From assembly GCA_965278995.1 (NCBI GenBank), contig OZ257136.1:4898001-4962000 (forward strand): DNA of 64,000 nucleotides. Direction: 5' to 3'. This DNA comes from JADJYF01 sp965278995 (lineage in GTDB: Bacteria; Pseudomonadota; Gammaproteobacteria; Ga0077536). The notes beneath the pieces are model-generated. The model worked only from the letters and a program-made list of their open reading frames with translations. It had not been told where the DNA came from and did no database searches. Positions within the stretch are counted from its first letter, which is position 1, and each line of letters begins with the position of its first letter. Made by a program: the position numbers and the translations under genes. Below are positions 8,439-17,425 of the stretch, piece after piece.

Positions 8439-10088
8439 ATGACGAAGACAGCGACTCAGTCAATTTCGACCGCTCAGCAGGCGGCGCCGTACGACTACGA
8501 GGTTATCGTGATCGGAGCCGGGGTTTCCGGCATCTACCAGATCAAGCGGCTCATCGACGCCGGTATCCACGCTACCGTGCTTGATGCAAACACCGGCGTG
8601 GGCGGTACCTGGTATAACAACCGATATCCGGGGGCGCGCTTCGACTCGGAAAGTTACACCTATGGCTATTCGTTCTCCAAGGAAATACTGAACGAGTGGC
8701 ACTGGAGCGAGCAATTTTCACCCCAGCCTGAAACCTTGCGCTACCTGAATTTCGTCGTCGATAAACTCGGGCTTCGCGAGCATATGCAATTCAGCTGCCG
8801 GGTCGCGGCAATGCATTTCGACGAGACGTTGGATATCTGGCGTTTAACCTTGACCGACGGCCGTACTCTGTCGACGCGCATCGTCATTACAGGGGTTGGC
8901 CCGCTATCTACGCCAACGTTGCCAAAGATCGAAGGGATGAAGGATTTCAGGGGCGTCTCGTTTCATACGGCTGACTGGCCCCACACACCTTTGGATCTGT
9001 CCGGCAAACGGGTTGCCATCATCGGCACGGGCGCGACAGCCATACAAATCATTCCGGTCGTTGCACAGCAGGCGCGTCACTTGACGGTATTTCAGCGCCG
9101 CGCGAACTGGGCGGCGCCACTGAACAACAGCCCGATAACGACTGCGGAAATGACCGCCATTCGTGCACGTTACGACGAGATCTTTGCGGCGTGTTCGCGA
9201 TCACCGGCAGCTTTCGAGCACGAACCGGATAAGCGAAGCTTCTACGATGTTCCGCCGCAGGAGCGCCGCGCGTTCTGGGACCGACTCTACGACGAACCTG
9301 GCTTTGGCATCTGGTTGGCCAACTTCCCTGAAATTTTCATGGATGAAAAAGCGAACGCAGAGCTATCGAATTATATTGCCGACCGGATCCGTCAGCGCGT
9401 GCGTGACCCGAACGTGGCGGAAAAACTGATTCCCAAGGACCACGGTTTCGGTGTCCAGCGGCTGCCGCTCGAAACGAATTACTTCGAGGCCTACAACCGC
9501 GACAACGTCGAACTTGTCGATACCAAGGCAACGCCTATCGAGCGGATCATGGCAAACGGGCTGCGCACTTCCGATCGAGAATTCGAGTTCGACATCATCG
9601 TCTACGCGACCGGCTTTGACGCGTTTACCGGCGCTTACGATCGTGTCGATATTCGCGGCGTCAACGGAAAGCAACTCCGTGACTCATGGGCCAAAGGTCC
9701 CATCACTTATCTCGGTATGCTCGTCAACGGATTCCCGAACATGGTGATGCTGGGCGGGCCACAAACGGCGGCCGCCAATTTTCCGCGCGGATCGGAAGTT
9801 GCCATCGATTGGATTACGCCATTGCTCCAGCACATCCGGGATAAGGGGTATCGCCGTTTCGATGTCAAAGAAGACGCGCAACAGGCGTGGTTTGAAGCCG
9901 TCAAAGCGAGTTACAACGGTTTGCTCCTGAACAAGGCGCAAAGCTGGATCACCGGCTACAACTCCAATCTCGAAGGGCACGAATACGGCCATACGCGGTA
10001 CAACATTTTTGCAACCGGCGGCGCCGAGTACGCGAAGCACCTGCAAAAAGCCGCCGAAGGTGGCTATCGGGGGATCAACTTCTCCTAG
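8439..10088 (+). CDS. Baeyer-Villiger monooxygenase (second paralogue)
   Basis: This 549-residue type I BVMO has FAD motif GAGVSG (26-31), the GGTWYNNRYPGARFD block, the fingerprint FRGVSFHTADWP at 170-181 and the NADP motif GTGATA at 196-201. It is collinear with the BVMO at 2407-4056 but clearly diverged, so the pair is an old duplication or two acquisitions probably covering different ketones. It follows the epoxide hydrolase on the same strand. Its TAG stop codon is contributed by the left end of a 168-bp inverted-repeat element (10085-10252), so the native C-terminus may have been altered by that insertion. Confidence 0.95.
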   Translation: MTKTATQSISTAQQAAPYDYEVIVIGAGVSGIYQIKRLIDAGIHATVLDANTGVGGTWYNNRYPGARFDSESYTYGYSFSKEILNEWHWSEQFSPQPETLRYLNFVVDKLGLREHMQFSCRVAAMHFDETLDIWRLTLTDGRTLSTRIVITGVGPLSTPTLPKIEGMKDFRGVSFHTADWPHTPLDLSGKRVAIIGTGATAIQIIPVVAQQARHLTVFQRRANWAAPLNNSPITTAEMTAIRARYDEIFAACSRSPAAFEHEPDKRSFYDVPPQERRAFWDRLYDEPGFGIWLANFPEIFMDEKANAELSNYIADRIRQRVRDPNVAEKLIPKDHGFGVQRLPLETNYFEAYNRDNVELVDTKATPIERIMANGLRTSDREFEFDIIVYATGFDAFTGAYDRVDIRGVNGKQLRDSWAKGPITYLGMLVNGFPNMVMLGGPQTAAANFPRGSEVAIDWITPLLQHIRDKGYRRFDVKEDAQQAWFEAVKASYNGLLLNKAQSWITGYNSNLEGHEYGHTRYNIFATGGAEYAKHLQKAAEGGYRGINFS

Positions 10089-10252
10089 CAGCCTGTCGGA
10101 CTTAGGACGAATCTACTGCGGCGGTGTGATAGCGGTCCATATTGGCGCGCACTCTCGTCAAATAGAACCACTATTCTCCTCGATTGCGCGCCAATCTGTC
10201 CTCGCTCTCCCACTCACCTCGTCACGATCCCCTAAGTCCGACAGGCTGCTAG
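10085..10252. mobile_element. MITE-like nested inverted-repeat element
   Basis: Two perfect 22-bp arms (10085-10106 and 10231-10252, beginning CTAGCAGCCTGTCGG) enclose a second perfect pair of 11-bp arms (ATTGGCGCGCA at 10141-10151; its complement at 10185-10195), and the centre holds an AATAG/CTATT stem. The whole could fold as one long interrupted hairpin. No ORF inside resembles a transposase. This looks like a non-autonomous miniature element or a REP-type structure; no clear target-site duplication is seen outside the arms. It supplies the stop codon of the BVMO gene and could act as its transcription terminator. Confidence 0.75.
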
Positions 10253-10287
10253 CAGCTTGCATCAGCCGCTATCGGTGCGAAGACGAA

Positions 10288-10701
10288 CTACCCGGATTTC
10301 GCAATGAGTCTGATTTTGACGCCATATCGTTCATAAGTCTGAAGCGCACGACGATCGCAGGTCGCCAACTCTGCATCGTGGCTTGTGGCTGTCGCGGCCA
10401 CTAAGGCGTCGTATGCCCCGCCACCGGCAATATCATGTTCTGGAAGCGTGAGAAGGAACTCCCGATAGGCCAGTTCCCCCAACTGCAGGTAGGGTTCCGG
10501 AAAGCGTGCCATGAGGAAATCTCGAACGATGGCCGGAGCACTGCGATGCGGGGCAGGCAATCGCGTCAATACGGAGTAGGTTTCAAGCGCGCAATGTCCT
10601 ATGAGGCGAACTCCGCCATCCAGTACACGACGTGCAGCGAGATGGCTTTCATGCCACGAGGCAAAAGCGGCAACGACAACGCTGGTATCCGCTGACCTCA
10701 A
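10288..10701 (-). CDS. vapC: PIN-domain toxin (VapC family), second copy
   Basis: The 137-residue PIN-domain protein carries the expected acidic residues Asp5 (RSADTSVVV), Glu40 (CALETYSVL), Asp98 (GAYDALVAA) and Asp116 (LATCDRRAL). It overlaps the upstream AbrB-type antitoxin gene by 4 bp. It is only distantly similar to the PIN toxin at 6382-6777, so the two modules are unlikely to be recent copies of each other. It lies next to the inverted-repeat element at 10085-10252. Confidence 0.9.
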   Translation of the reverse strand: MRSADTSVVVAAFASWHESHLAARRVLDGGVRLIGHCALETYSVLTRLPAPHRSAPAIVRDFLMARFPEPYLQLGELAYREFLLTLPEHDIAGGGAYDALVAATATSHDAELATCDRRALQTYERYGVKIRLIAKSG

Positions 10702-10943
10702 CGGCGCGTGCGCTCCAGCGTATCGCGCACCTGCTCCGCAGTCAGGGCCGGAAGTTCCGCATCTGGAACGGCCACCAACCCTTTGCCAAGCTTCTTCAAC
10801 CGCATGGCAGTAGGCGCAATTTCGATCTCCAGCCGACCATCTCCAGCGCGGATCTCCAAAGGCTGGCCAGGCCTGAGCCCCAGTGCTTGTCTAAGCGCCT
10901 TGGGAACGACGATCCGTCCTGCAAGGTCAATGGTAGTTTTCAT
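10698..10943 (-). CDS. vapB: AbrB/MazE-fold antitoxin (VapB family), second copy
   Basis: The 81-residue protein begins MKTTIDLAGRIVVPKALRQ, a canonical AbrB swapped-hairpin domain, and has a charged C-terminal tail ending LERTRR. I prefer the ATG at 10943 over one at 10979 because the AbrB domain normally starts within a few residues of the N-terminus; the extra 12 residues would be hydrophobic and atypical. It overlaps its PIN toxin by 4 bp. No strong ribosome site is visible, so a leaderless or weakly initiated message is possible. Confidence 0.88.
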   Translation of the reverse strand: MKTTIDLAGRIVVPKALRQALGLRPGQPLEIRAGDGRLEIEIAPTAMRLKKLGKGLVAVPDAELPALTAEQVRDTLERTRR

Positions 10944-11150
10944 GCCATGAATAATGGCAATTACGTGGCATATCGTCAATCAAGCACAGCATACTTTCCA
11001 CCATGTGCCAGTGTCTGCGTGTCGGTTTCTGTCTGATGGGTCCTTGGTGCAGGTAGCGCGACAACAGGAGGCAGCTCGCTATAGTATCGCGCGGAGGGTT
11101 AGGTCGATTGACAAAAAAGGGGCTGAAGCTCCATCAACGGGGGGAGAATC

Positions 11151-11879
11151 GTGAATCCATATCGCTACGCCAAAGCGCTTGCCTGGTCAGGAATGTTCAT
11201 GCTCGTCGGCACGATCGTTTTCTGGGGAATTCTGGGGCAGAACATACCACCCTATTCGCCAGAGCTTGGGGCGGAGGAATTCGCTGCCCAAATCCGCGAA
11301 CATGCCGGGCAGATCCGGGTCGGCATGATCGTGCAGATGCCGATTTCGGTGCTCTATTTCACTTGGGGCGTCGCCATCTGGGTGGTGATGCGAGCAATCG
11401 AAAAGGAGAATGGTTCCAATGCGATTCTCTCCATCCTGCAGCTGACGGGCGCGGCTTTTACTACGATTGTTTTCGTGCTGCCGTGTTCGATCTGGCTGGC
11501 CATTGCTTACCGGCCCGAGGTGATGGATCCGAAAACGTTGCTCATGATGTACGATTTCGGTTGGATGTTCTTCGACATGGCTTATACGCTCACCACCATG
11601 CAGATGGTCGCGTTTGGAATATGTGTGCTGCAAGATCGACGCGAGCAGCCACTGGTGCCCGTCTGGGCTGCGTGGTTCAGTATGTTCGTCGTGGTCAGCT
11701 TCGTCCTGCTTACGATGATGCCGCTGGTTTATGGTGGGCCCTTCTCCCGTAGCGGGCTGCTCAATTATTTCGTCGAATTCACGCTGTTCTTCCTGATGTT
11801 TCTAGTCGTCGGGATTTACATCATCAAGGGTATCGGTCGCCTGGAACGGGAACATCAGACGGCCCATGCAAGCAGCTGA
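11151..11879 (+). CDS. Integral membrane protein of unknown function, first gene of a COX III/IV-like trio
   Basis: The 242-residue protein has about six hydrophobic segments (roughly 12-30, 57-80, 92-113, 135-157, 168-190, 203-226) and no motif I recognise. The start is GTG, preceded by a strong purine-rich ribosome site (GGGGGGAG). Its 3' end overlaps the next gene, a cytochrome oxidase subunit III-like protein, by 14 bp, and a subunit IV-like gene overlaps in turn, so the three are surely translated together. It may be an accessory membrane partner of those two. Confidence 0.7.
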   Translation: MNPYRYAKALAWSGMFMLVGTIVFWGILGQNIPPYSPELGAEEFAAQIREHAGQIRVGMIVQMPISVLYFTWGVAIWVVMRAIEKENGSNAILSILQLTGAAFTTIVFVLPCSIWLAIAYRPEVMDPKTLLMMYDFGWMFFDMAYTLTTMQMVAFGICVLQDRREQPLVPVWAAWFSMFVVVSFVLLTMMPLVYGGPFSRSGLLNYFVEFTLFFLMFLVVGIYIIKGIGRLEREHQTAHASS

Positions 11880-12474
11880 GAGTCAGGCGGCGCCGTTGGC
11901 CGGCGCGCGCCCAGAGCGTGCGCCGGCCATCTGGATCTTCATCGCGCTCGATTGCAGCAGCTTCGGCCTGTTCTTCCTGGTCTTCATGGCCGAGAGACTG
12001 GGCAAGGCAGCCATGTTCGACGAGTCGGCGCAGCAGTTGGACGCCGGACTCGGCTTTCTCAATGCCTGCATCCTGATCACATCGAGCTGGCTTGTCGCCT
12101 GGGCCAATGTCGCCGGACGCAAGGGAGACCTTCGCCAGACGCGACGGCTGCTGGCCGCAGCCATGGGCGTCGCGGCCTGTTTCGGTGTGGTGAAATCCTA
12201 TGAGTATGTCGAGAAGTTTGCCGCCGGCATCACTGTCGCGACCAATGAATTTTTTACTTTTTATTTCGCGTTGACCGGCATCCACTTCATCCACTATGTG
12301 GTCGGCATGGTCCTGCTGGGTGTGCTGGCAAAAGGCCCTCAAACATTTGGCCCGCCTGAGCAAGCTCTGGCGCATTATCGAAAATGGCTGGAGAGCGGCA
12401 GCCTGTACTGGCACATGGTCGACTTGCTGTGGATTTTCATTTTTTCGCTGCTCTATCTTATTGGCGCAAGATGA
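11866..12474 (+). CDS. Cytochrome c oxidase subunit III-like (NorE-like) membrane protein
   Basis: This 202-residue protein is of the heme-copper oxidase subunit III family. It has five or so transmembrane segments, an N-terminal ERAPAIWIFIALD helix, the EYVEKF-type glutamate segment in the middle, and the family hallmark GIHFIHYVVGMVLL and SGSLYWHMVDLLWIFIF (split motifs HFIH and YWHMVDLLW). Subunit III normally stabilises an oxidase core, but no subunit I or II gene is nearby. NorE-type members accompany nitric-oxide reductases or occur near other oxygenases. It overlaps the genes on both sides. Confidence 0.82.
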   Translation: MQAAESQAAPLAGARPERAPAIWIFIALDCSSFGLFFLVFMAERLGKAAMFDESAQQLDAGLGFLNACILITSSWLVAWANVAGRKGDLRQTRRLLAAAMGVAACFGVVKSYEYVEKFAAGITVATNEFFTFYFALTGIHFIHYVVGMVLLGVLAKGPQTFGPPEQALAHYRKWLESGSLYWHMVDLLWIFIFSLLYLIGAR

Positions 12475-12740
12475 TCGGCAACGACTCCATCGGCCCGCGT
12501 AATGCGTGGCTGCTTCTCCTGTTGATTTCGGCCGTAAGCTTCGGCGCAGCCGAACTCATGGGCGAACGTCATATCGCCATTGCCGCCATTATGGGTATAG
12601 CGGCGGTGAAAATTTTCGTGATCCTGCTGCGATTCATGGATATTGACCGCGCCCCTACGGCCATTCGGCGGTATCTTTACGGCTGGAACTTTGGCTGCGC
12701 GGGATTGATCTTCGTCCTATGGTTGGCGTCGGTACCGTAG
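12471..12740 (+). CDS. Cytochrome c oxidase subunit IV-like (NorF/CyoD-like) small membrane protein
   Basis: The 89-residue protein has three predicted membrane helices (about 10-28, 36-56, 68-87), including AAIMGIAAVKIFVILLRFMDI, which is characteristic of prokaryotic subunit IV/NorF proteins. Its ATG overlaps the preceding stop in an ATGA arrangement, which fixes this start; a longer reading would run backwards through subunit III. It presumably pairs with the subunit III-like protein. Confidence 0.8.
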   Translation: MIGNDSIGPRNAWLLLLLISAVSFGAAELMGERHIAIAAIMGIAAVKIFVILLRFMDIDRAPTAIRRYLYGWNFGCAGLIFVLWLASVP

Positions 12741-12801
12741 GTTCGGAAATTTGAACTGACCGTCTTGCGCCGTAATTACGCATGACATACGAGGCTGAAC
12801 C

Positions 12802-13740
12802 ATGTCCGAACTGATCCTGCATCACTACGACGAAGCGCCCTTTGCGGAGAAAATCCGCATGGTTTTCGGCATCAAGAATCTGACCTGGCGTTCAGTGATC
12901 CAGCCGTCGGCCATGCCTAAACCAGATTTGATTCCATTGACTGGCGGCTATCGCCGCACGCCAGTGCTGCAGATCGGCGCTGACATCTACTGTGATACGC
13001 AATTGATCGCGGCTCTGCTCGTACGGCTGCATCCGCAGCCGTCTCTATTTCCGGATGGCAACGCCGGTCTGCACATGGCGCTGGGTAGCTGGGCCAATGG
13101 CCCATACGTGGTGACGTCGGTCGCGATCTACATGGGCGCCGATGATCCTTTCGCCGGTACCCTCGCTCTGCCACCCCATTTTCACGAAGACCGCAAGAAG
13201 ATGTGGAAGACTCAGTTCGATACCGACAGCCTCGGGCCGCGTCTCGCGGCCTACCGTTCGCAGCTCGACGCGCACACTGATTTCATCAACCAGCAACTCG
13301 CCGACGGCCGCGCGTTTCTGAGCGGCGCGAAGCCGTGCTGGTCAGACATGCACGCCATGTGGGATCCCTGGTTCCTGTACCGCTTTGCACCAGCGGAAGC
13401 CGAACGTGCTTACGCACGTTTCCCGAGCATTGCGGCCTGGCTGGAACGGCTGGCGGCGCTGGGTCAGGGCATGCGTATCGAAATGCCAGCAGTTTCCGCG
13501 CTCGATATTGCCCGCGACGCCGTACCTCTGCCGGTGACCGGAATTGCCGACTACGACCCTATCGGTCTCCTTGCCGGTACGCCGGTACGCGTGTCACCAG
13601 CAGACTACGCCGAAGCCGAGATCATCGGTGATCTTGTGGGCACGACGGTCGCGAGCGTCTCGGTGCGGCGCAATGATCCACGTGTGGGCGAGGTCGTCGT
13701 GCACTTTCCGAAGATTGGCTACGTGGTCGAGCCGGTGTAG
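12802..13740 (+). CDS. Glutathione S-transferase family protein
   Basis: The 312-residue protein starts with a thioredoxin-like GST N-domain (LILHHYDEAPFAEKIRMVFG, about 1-80, containing the R/K-TPVLQIG-D block with the cis-proline) followed by an alpha-helical C-domain (about 90-230) and about 80 extra residues. The extra part contains DYDPIGLLAGTPVRVSPADYAE and is longer than in ordinary GSTs. The usual catalytic Ser/Cys near residue 10-14 is not obvious: the helix-start position is Ala-Pro-Phe-Ala, so conjugating activity is uncertain. It lies 62 bp after the COX IV-like gene and may belong to the same transcription unit. Confidence 0.82.
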   Translation: MSELILHHYDEAPFAEKIRMVFGIKNLTWRSVIQPSAMPKPDLIPLTGGYRRTPVLQIGADIYCDTQLIAALLVRLHPQPSLFPDGNAGLHMALGSWANGPYVVTSVAIYMGADDPFAGTLALPPHFHEDRKKMWKTQFDTDSLGPRLAAYRSQLDAHTDFINQQLADGRAFLSGAKPCWSDMHAMWDPWFLYRFAPAEAERAYARFPSIAAWLERLAALGQGMRIEMPAVSALDIARDAVPLPVTGIADYDPIGLLAGTPVRVSPADYAEAEIIGDLVGTTVASVSVRRNDPRVGEVVVHFPKIGYVVEPV

Positions 13741-13834
13741 CCGGCAACACACTCCCGCAAAGCGCATCCAGATTGACAGCGTGTTCCAACCTGACTCAAA
13801 GCCCAGTCCCGAATCCGGTCGTATACTGAGCGGT

Positions 13835-16800
13835 ATGCGTTCTAGCGGAAGCGCGATCGTTCGTGCCGCCAGCCCAGGCCGGCCGACGCCTTGGGCTTGC
13901 GCGGTACTTGGCGCATGTCTGCTGCACGCTGTGGGGGTAGGCGCCGAGGTCACACTCGATGGCACGCTCGGCCCGAGCGGCACGCTCGCCGGACCGGACG
14001 TCGTGGTACAAGATACGGACGGCGCGCTGCTCGGGACCAACTTGTTTCACAGCTTCAGTCAGTTCGACGTCGGTGCGAGCGAATCGGTGACGTTTACTGG
14101 ACCGGATGCCATCGACAATGTCATCGGCCGCGTCACCGGGTCAAACGCGTCGGGTATCGACGGCGCGATCGTCAGCAGCATAGTGTCGGCGAATCTCTGG
14201 TTCATCAATCCGAATGGCATAGTTATCGGGCCGAGCGCGTCGATTGCCGTCGACGGTTCCTTCCACGTCAGTTCCGCCAGCTATGTTCGGTTCTCGGATG
14301 GCGCGCATTTCGACGCACGCCTTCCCGGTAGCAGCACCTTGACAGCCGCCGCACCCCACGCATTCGGGTTTCTCGATGCGGATTTGCAGACAGTCAACAT
14401 GCAGGGACCGGCCGTCGATTTGGCGGGCGGCGCAACACTGTCGGTGGTCGGTCACAGCATTGCGGTGCGTGACGGTGCTGCGCTATCCAGCCCGGGGGGA
14501 CGGATCGCGCTGGTCGCGACTGGCGGCCCTGGCGAAGTACCGGTGGCCGACGGTGCGGGTTTGGATGGCGCGCCGCACGCCGGCGCGATGCTGGTCGAGC
14601 AGAGCAGCATTTCGACCAGTGGCGAAGGGGGCAGTGGCATCCACATCCGCGCCGGCGAGTTCGTCATAGCCGGCGCCGTCATCGAATCGGTGCAGAGCGG
14701 CGCCACCGGCGGCGGGGGCGTCGATATCCGCGCCGAGACCTTCGCCATGAGCGACTCAGCGGCAATCGTGTCAGGCGGATTTGGTAGCGGCACGCCCGGC
14801 GCGGTGAACATCAAGGCTCAGCACGTGAGCATCATCGGTTCGGCCCTGGAGTCGCCAGGAATCGTCTCGATAGGCGATGCGCCGCAGTTCGCAGGTATCC
14901 GCATCGAAGCCGGAACGCTGGAACTGAAAGGCTTGGCCAGCATCGTGACCGACTACGAGGGCAGCGGGCGCGGCGCGGACCTTTCCATCGACGCGGATTC
15001 GCTCGAAATCGATGGCAACGATTTGTTCAGCGCCGACAACATTGCCACGCATAAATCCGGGGCGGGATCCGGTGCGTCCGGTGACGTGTTCATCCGCGCG
15101 GACACACTGGCGCTGATCAACGGTGGCCTCATCCGCACGGTGCAAGGCGGCGAGGGCAGCAGTGGTCGCATCGACATCGTAGCTTCGGATCTGTTTCTGG
15201 CCGGCAACGATCCTGGTGTCACCACTGGCATTGAATCTTTCGGTACAAATGGCGTCGGCGGTAGCAGTGGACCAATCACGGTGCGCGCGGACGACATCCG
15301 CATCGTCAACGGCGCCACGATTTCATCTTTCGCTTTCGGAACCGGTTCGACTGGCCGGATTGAAGTTCGTGGTGACACCATCGATATCCGCGGCGCGCAA
15401 AATACGCTGACCGGGATCATTGCATTCAGCCAGACGGCGTCGGCCCGTAGCAGCGACATCGCAGTCGAGGCGCGCGACTTGTCGCTCAACGACGGTGCCT
15501 ATCTCGGCACGGCCGCGCTTGGGTCAGGCGATACCGGCAATGTCAGTGTCCGCGCGTCACGGCTGGAATTGGCCGGCGGGACGGATCCGGCTGGCACCTT
15601 CATCTTTTCAAGTTCCTTCGACGTCGGCAATGCAGGTAACCTGTTCATCGATGCGGACACGATAACGGTGCAGGACGGTGGGCTTATCGATTCCTCCAGC
15701 GAAATCGATTCGTCCGGGCGTGGTGGCACGGTCTCCGTGCACGCCAACTCGTTGACCATGATCGACTCTCTCGCCACGCCACGCGCCACCGGGATTGCCA
15801 GCAATGCGCGCGGCAGCGGCGCCGGTGGCACCATTGTCGTCGACGTCGACGCACTTGCCCTGCGATCCGGCGCTTCCATTCAGGCAGTCACCACCGGGCC
15901 TGCGCCTGCCGGAAATATCGAAGTTCACGCGCGGTCGGTCTCAATTGTCGGTGAGCAGTCGGACTTGGGCGCATCGCTGACCGGCGTGTCTACCGAGAGC
16001 CTCGGCAGCGGCGACGCGGGAAATATCCGCATGACGGTGGCGACGATGGATATAGAGCGTAACGCTGGACTCTCCGCAGTAACTCATGGCGCTGGCCGCG
16101 GCGGCAATATCGAGGTGGTGGCGAATAACTTGACCATCTATGGCGACGGTGCGAGTGCCGGCATCTCGACCAACAGTCTTGGCGGTGGCGACGGCGGCGG
16201 TATCGAGTTGCGCACTGACCGGCTCGGCGTATTCAACGGCGGTTTCATCACCGCGGGCGCAACCGCCGATGGTGCCGGCGGTGCGATACTGATCAACAGC
16301 GCATCGATATCAATTCTAGGTAATGACAGCGCCATCGACGTCAGCGCATCTGGGCGCGGTTCGGCTGGCGACATCACCATCAGAACGGGGACGTTGGACA
16401 TCGCGTCTGACGGCGGCACGACGGGCATCTCGAGTGCGAGCTTCGATACGGGCAGCGGCGGACGCATCATGGTCGAGGCCGGGCAGATAGCGCTTGTCAG
16501 CGGCGGTTCGATCACGGCCGGGGCGTCCGACGTCGGCGACGGTGGCGCGATTCGAATTACCGCTGATTCACTCCGCATCAGTGGCAATGGCAGTAAAATT
16601 GACGTCGGTTCCACCGGCCAGGGTAACGCCGGCGATATCCGTATTCAGGCTGGGACAATCGGTCTGGATACGCGCGGGCAGATTGCCTCTTCGACTTCAG
16701 CAACGCCAGGCGGAACCGGCGGTTCAATAGCGATTGCTGCCGATCGCCTGACGCTCGCCGGCGGCGCGCGGATTGTCGCCGACAGCGCCGGCAGCGGCGT

Positions 16801-17365
16801 GGCGGGCGACATCGACATCAATCTCGCGTCGACATTCGAAAGCATTGATTCGGAGATCGCCACAACTGCCGCCGACGCCGATGGGGGCAATATTCGATTG
16901 AACGCGACATCGCTCGTCTACCTGCGTCATGGCGTAATCTCGACGTCGGTCGGCGGTGGGCTGGGCGCAGGCGGCAACATCACCATCGATCCGGTGTTCG
17001 TCATCTTGAACGATAGCGTCATATCCGCAGACGCATTCGGCGGTCCGGGCGGTCGCATCCAGATTACGGCGTCGCATTTCATCGCCGACGACGGCAGTAG
17101 CGTTCACGCCTCCTCGCAGCTTGGTATTGACGGGACAGTCGAGATTTTCGCTCCGGACACCGATGTGGCCGCGTCACTCGCTGTGCTCACCGGCTCGTAC
17201 CTCGATGCCAGCGCCCTGCTCAGCAGCCACTGTCGGACCTCGGCGGTCGCGGCCAGCAGCCTCGCTCAGGCCTCGACCGTTGCCGAATCGAGTCCGGATG
17301 CCTTGCTCGTCAGTGACCGGCGCGGCGCCGAGCCGGCGCCGGTGCTGATGGCAGCCTGTCGCTGA
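13835..17365 (+). CDS. Two-partner secretion exoprotein TpsA (filamentous hemagglutinin-type beta-helix)
   Basis: The 1176-residue secreted protein has an N-terminal signal sequence (basic MRSSGSAIVR, hydrophobic core, cleavage near VGVGA-E), then a TPS domain (about 38-270) with the hallmark NPNGIVIGPSASI. A long right-handed beta-helix follows, of degenerate 50-60-residue repeats of the type G-S-G-x-G-x-I-x-I-x-A-x-x-L. The mature part contains only two cysteines, Cys1133 and Cys1175, both near the C-terminus, as in TpsA proteins that stay anchored by a C-terminal disulfide. Earlier in-frame starts would lie in the GST gene, so the ATG at 13835 is chosen. The TpsB pore is encoded on the opposite strand at 21252-22925. 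Composition is Ala, Gly, Ser and Asp rich. Confidence 0.9.
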   Translation: MRSSGSAIVRAASPGRPTPWACAVLGACLLHAVGVGAEVTLDGTLGPSGTLAGPDVVVQDTDGALLGTNLFHSFSQFDVGASESVTFTGPDAIDNVIGRVTGSNASGIDGAIVSSIVSANLWFINPNGIVIGPSASIAVDGSFHVSSASYVRFSDGAHFDARLPGSSTLTAAAPHAFGFLDADLQTVNMQGPAVDLAGGATLSVVGHSIAVRDGAALSSPGGRIALVATGGPGEVPVADGAGLDGAPHAGAMLVEQSSISTSGEGGSGIHIRAGEFVIAGAVIESVQSGATGGGGVDIRAETFAMSDSAAIVSGGFGSGTPGAVNIKAQHVSIIGSALESPGIVSIGDAPQFAGIRIEAGTLELKGLASIVTDYEGSGRGADLSIDADSLEIDGNDLFSADNIATHKSGAGSGASGDVFIRADTLALINGGLIRTVQGGEGSSGRIDIVASDLFLAGNDPGVTTGIESFGTNGVGGSSGPITVRADDIRIVNGATISSFAFGTGSTGRIEVRGDTIDIRGAQNTLTGIIAFSQTASARSSDIAVEARDLSLNDGAYLGTAALGSGDTGNVSVRASRLELAGGTDPAGTFIFSSSFDVGNAGNLFIDADTITVQDGGLIDSSSEIDSSGRGGTVSVHANSLTMIDSLATPRATGIASNARGSGAGGTIVVDVDALALRSGASIQAVTTGPAPAGNIEVHARSVSIVGEQSDLGASLTGVSTESLGSGDAGNIRMTVATMDIERNAGLSAVTHGAGRGGNIEVVANNLTIYGDGASAGISTNSLGGGDGGGIELRTDRLGVFNGGFITAGATADGAGGAILINSASISILGNDSAIDVSASGRGSAGDITIRTGTLDIASDGGTTGISSASFDTGSGGRIMVEAGQIALVSGGSITAGASDVGDGGAIRITADSLRISGNGSKIDVGSTGQGNAGDIRIQAGTIGLDTRGQIASSTSATPGGTGGSIAIAADRLTLAGGARIVADSAGSGVAGDIDINLASTFESIDSEIATTAADADGGNIRLNATSLVYLRHGVISTSVGGGLGAGGNITIDPVFVILNDSVISADAFGGPGGRIQITASHFIADDGSSVHASSQLGIDGTVEIFAPDTDVAASLAVLTGSYLDASALLSSHCRTSAVAASSLAQASTVAESSPDALLVSDRRGAEPAPVLMAACR

Positions 17366-17382
17366 GCCGACTGCTGTCGGCT
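17365..17382 (+). terminator. Hairpin after tpsA, candidate terminator
   Basis: A perfect 7-bp stem AGCCGAC / GTCGGCT with a TGCT loop begins at the last base of the tpsA stop codon. There is no U-tract, so it may be a weak or Rho-assisted terminator between the convergent tpsA and protease genes. Confidence 0.4.
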
Positions 17383-17425
17383 GGCTGTGGGAAAGTTGGG
17401 TGGCGTTGCGCCGCGCGCGAGGTGA

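Noticed and set aside
13544..13834. Upstream in-frame extension of tpsA
   Set aside because: It lies within the GST gene and would bury the signal peptide of TpsA behind 97 residues.
14600..17100. Repetitive GGC/GGT-rich DNA of tpsA as a possible CRISPR or satellite
   Set aside because: Repeats are degenerate at the DNA level and follow the protein beta-helix register; no identical direct repeats or spacers.
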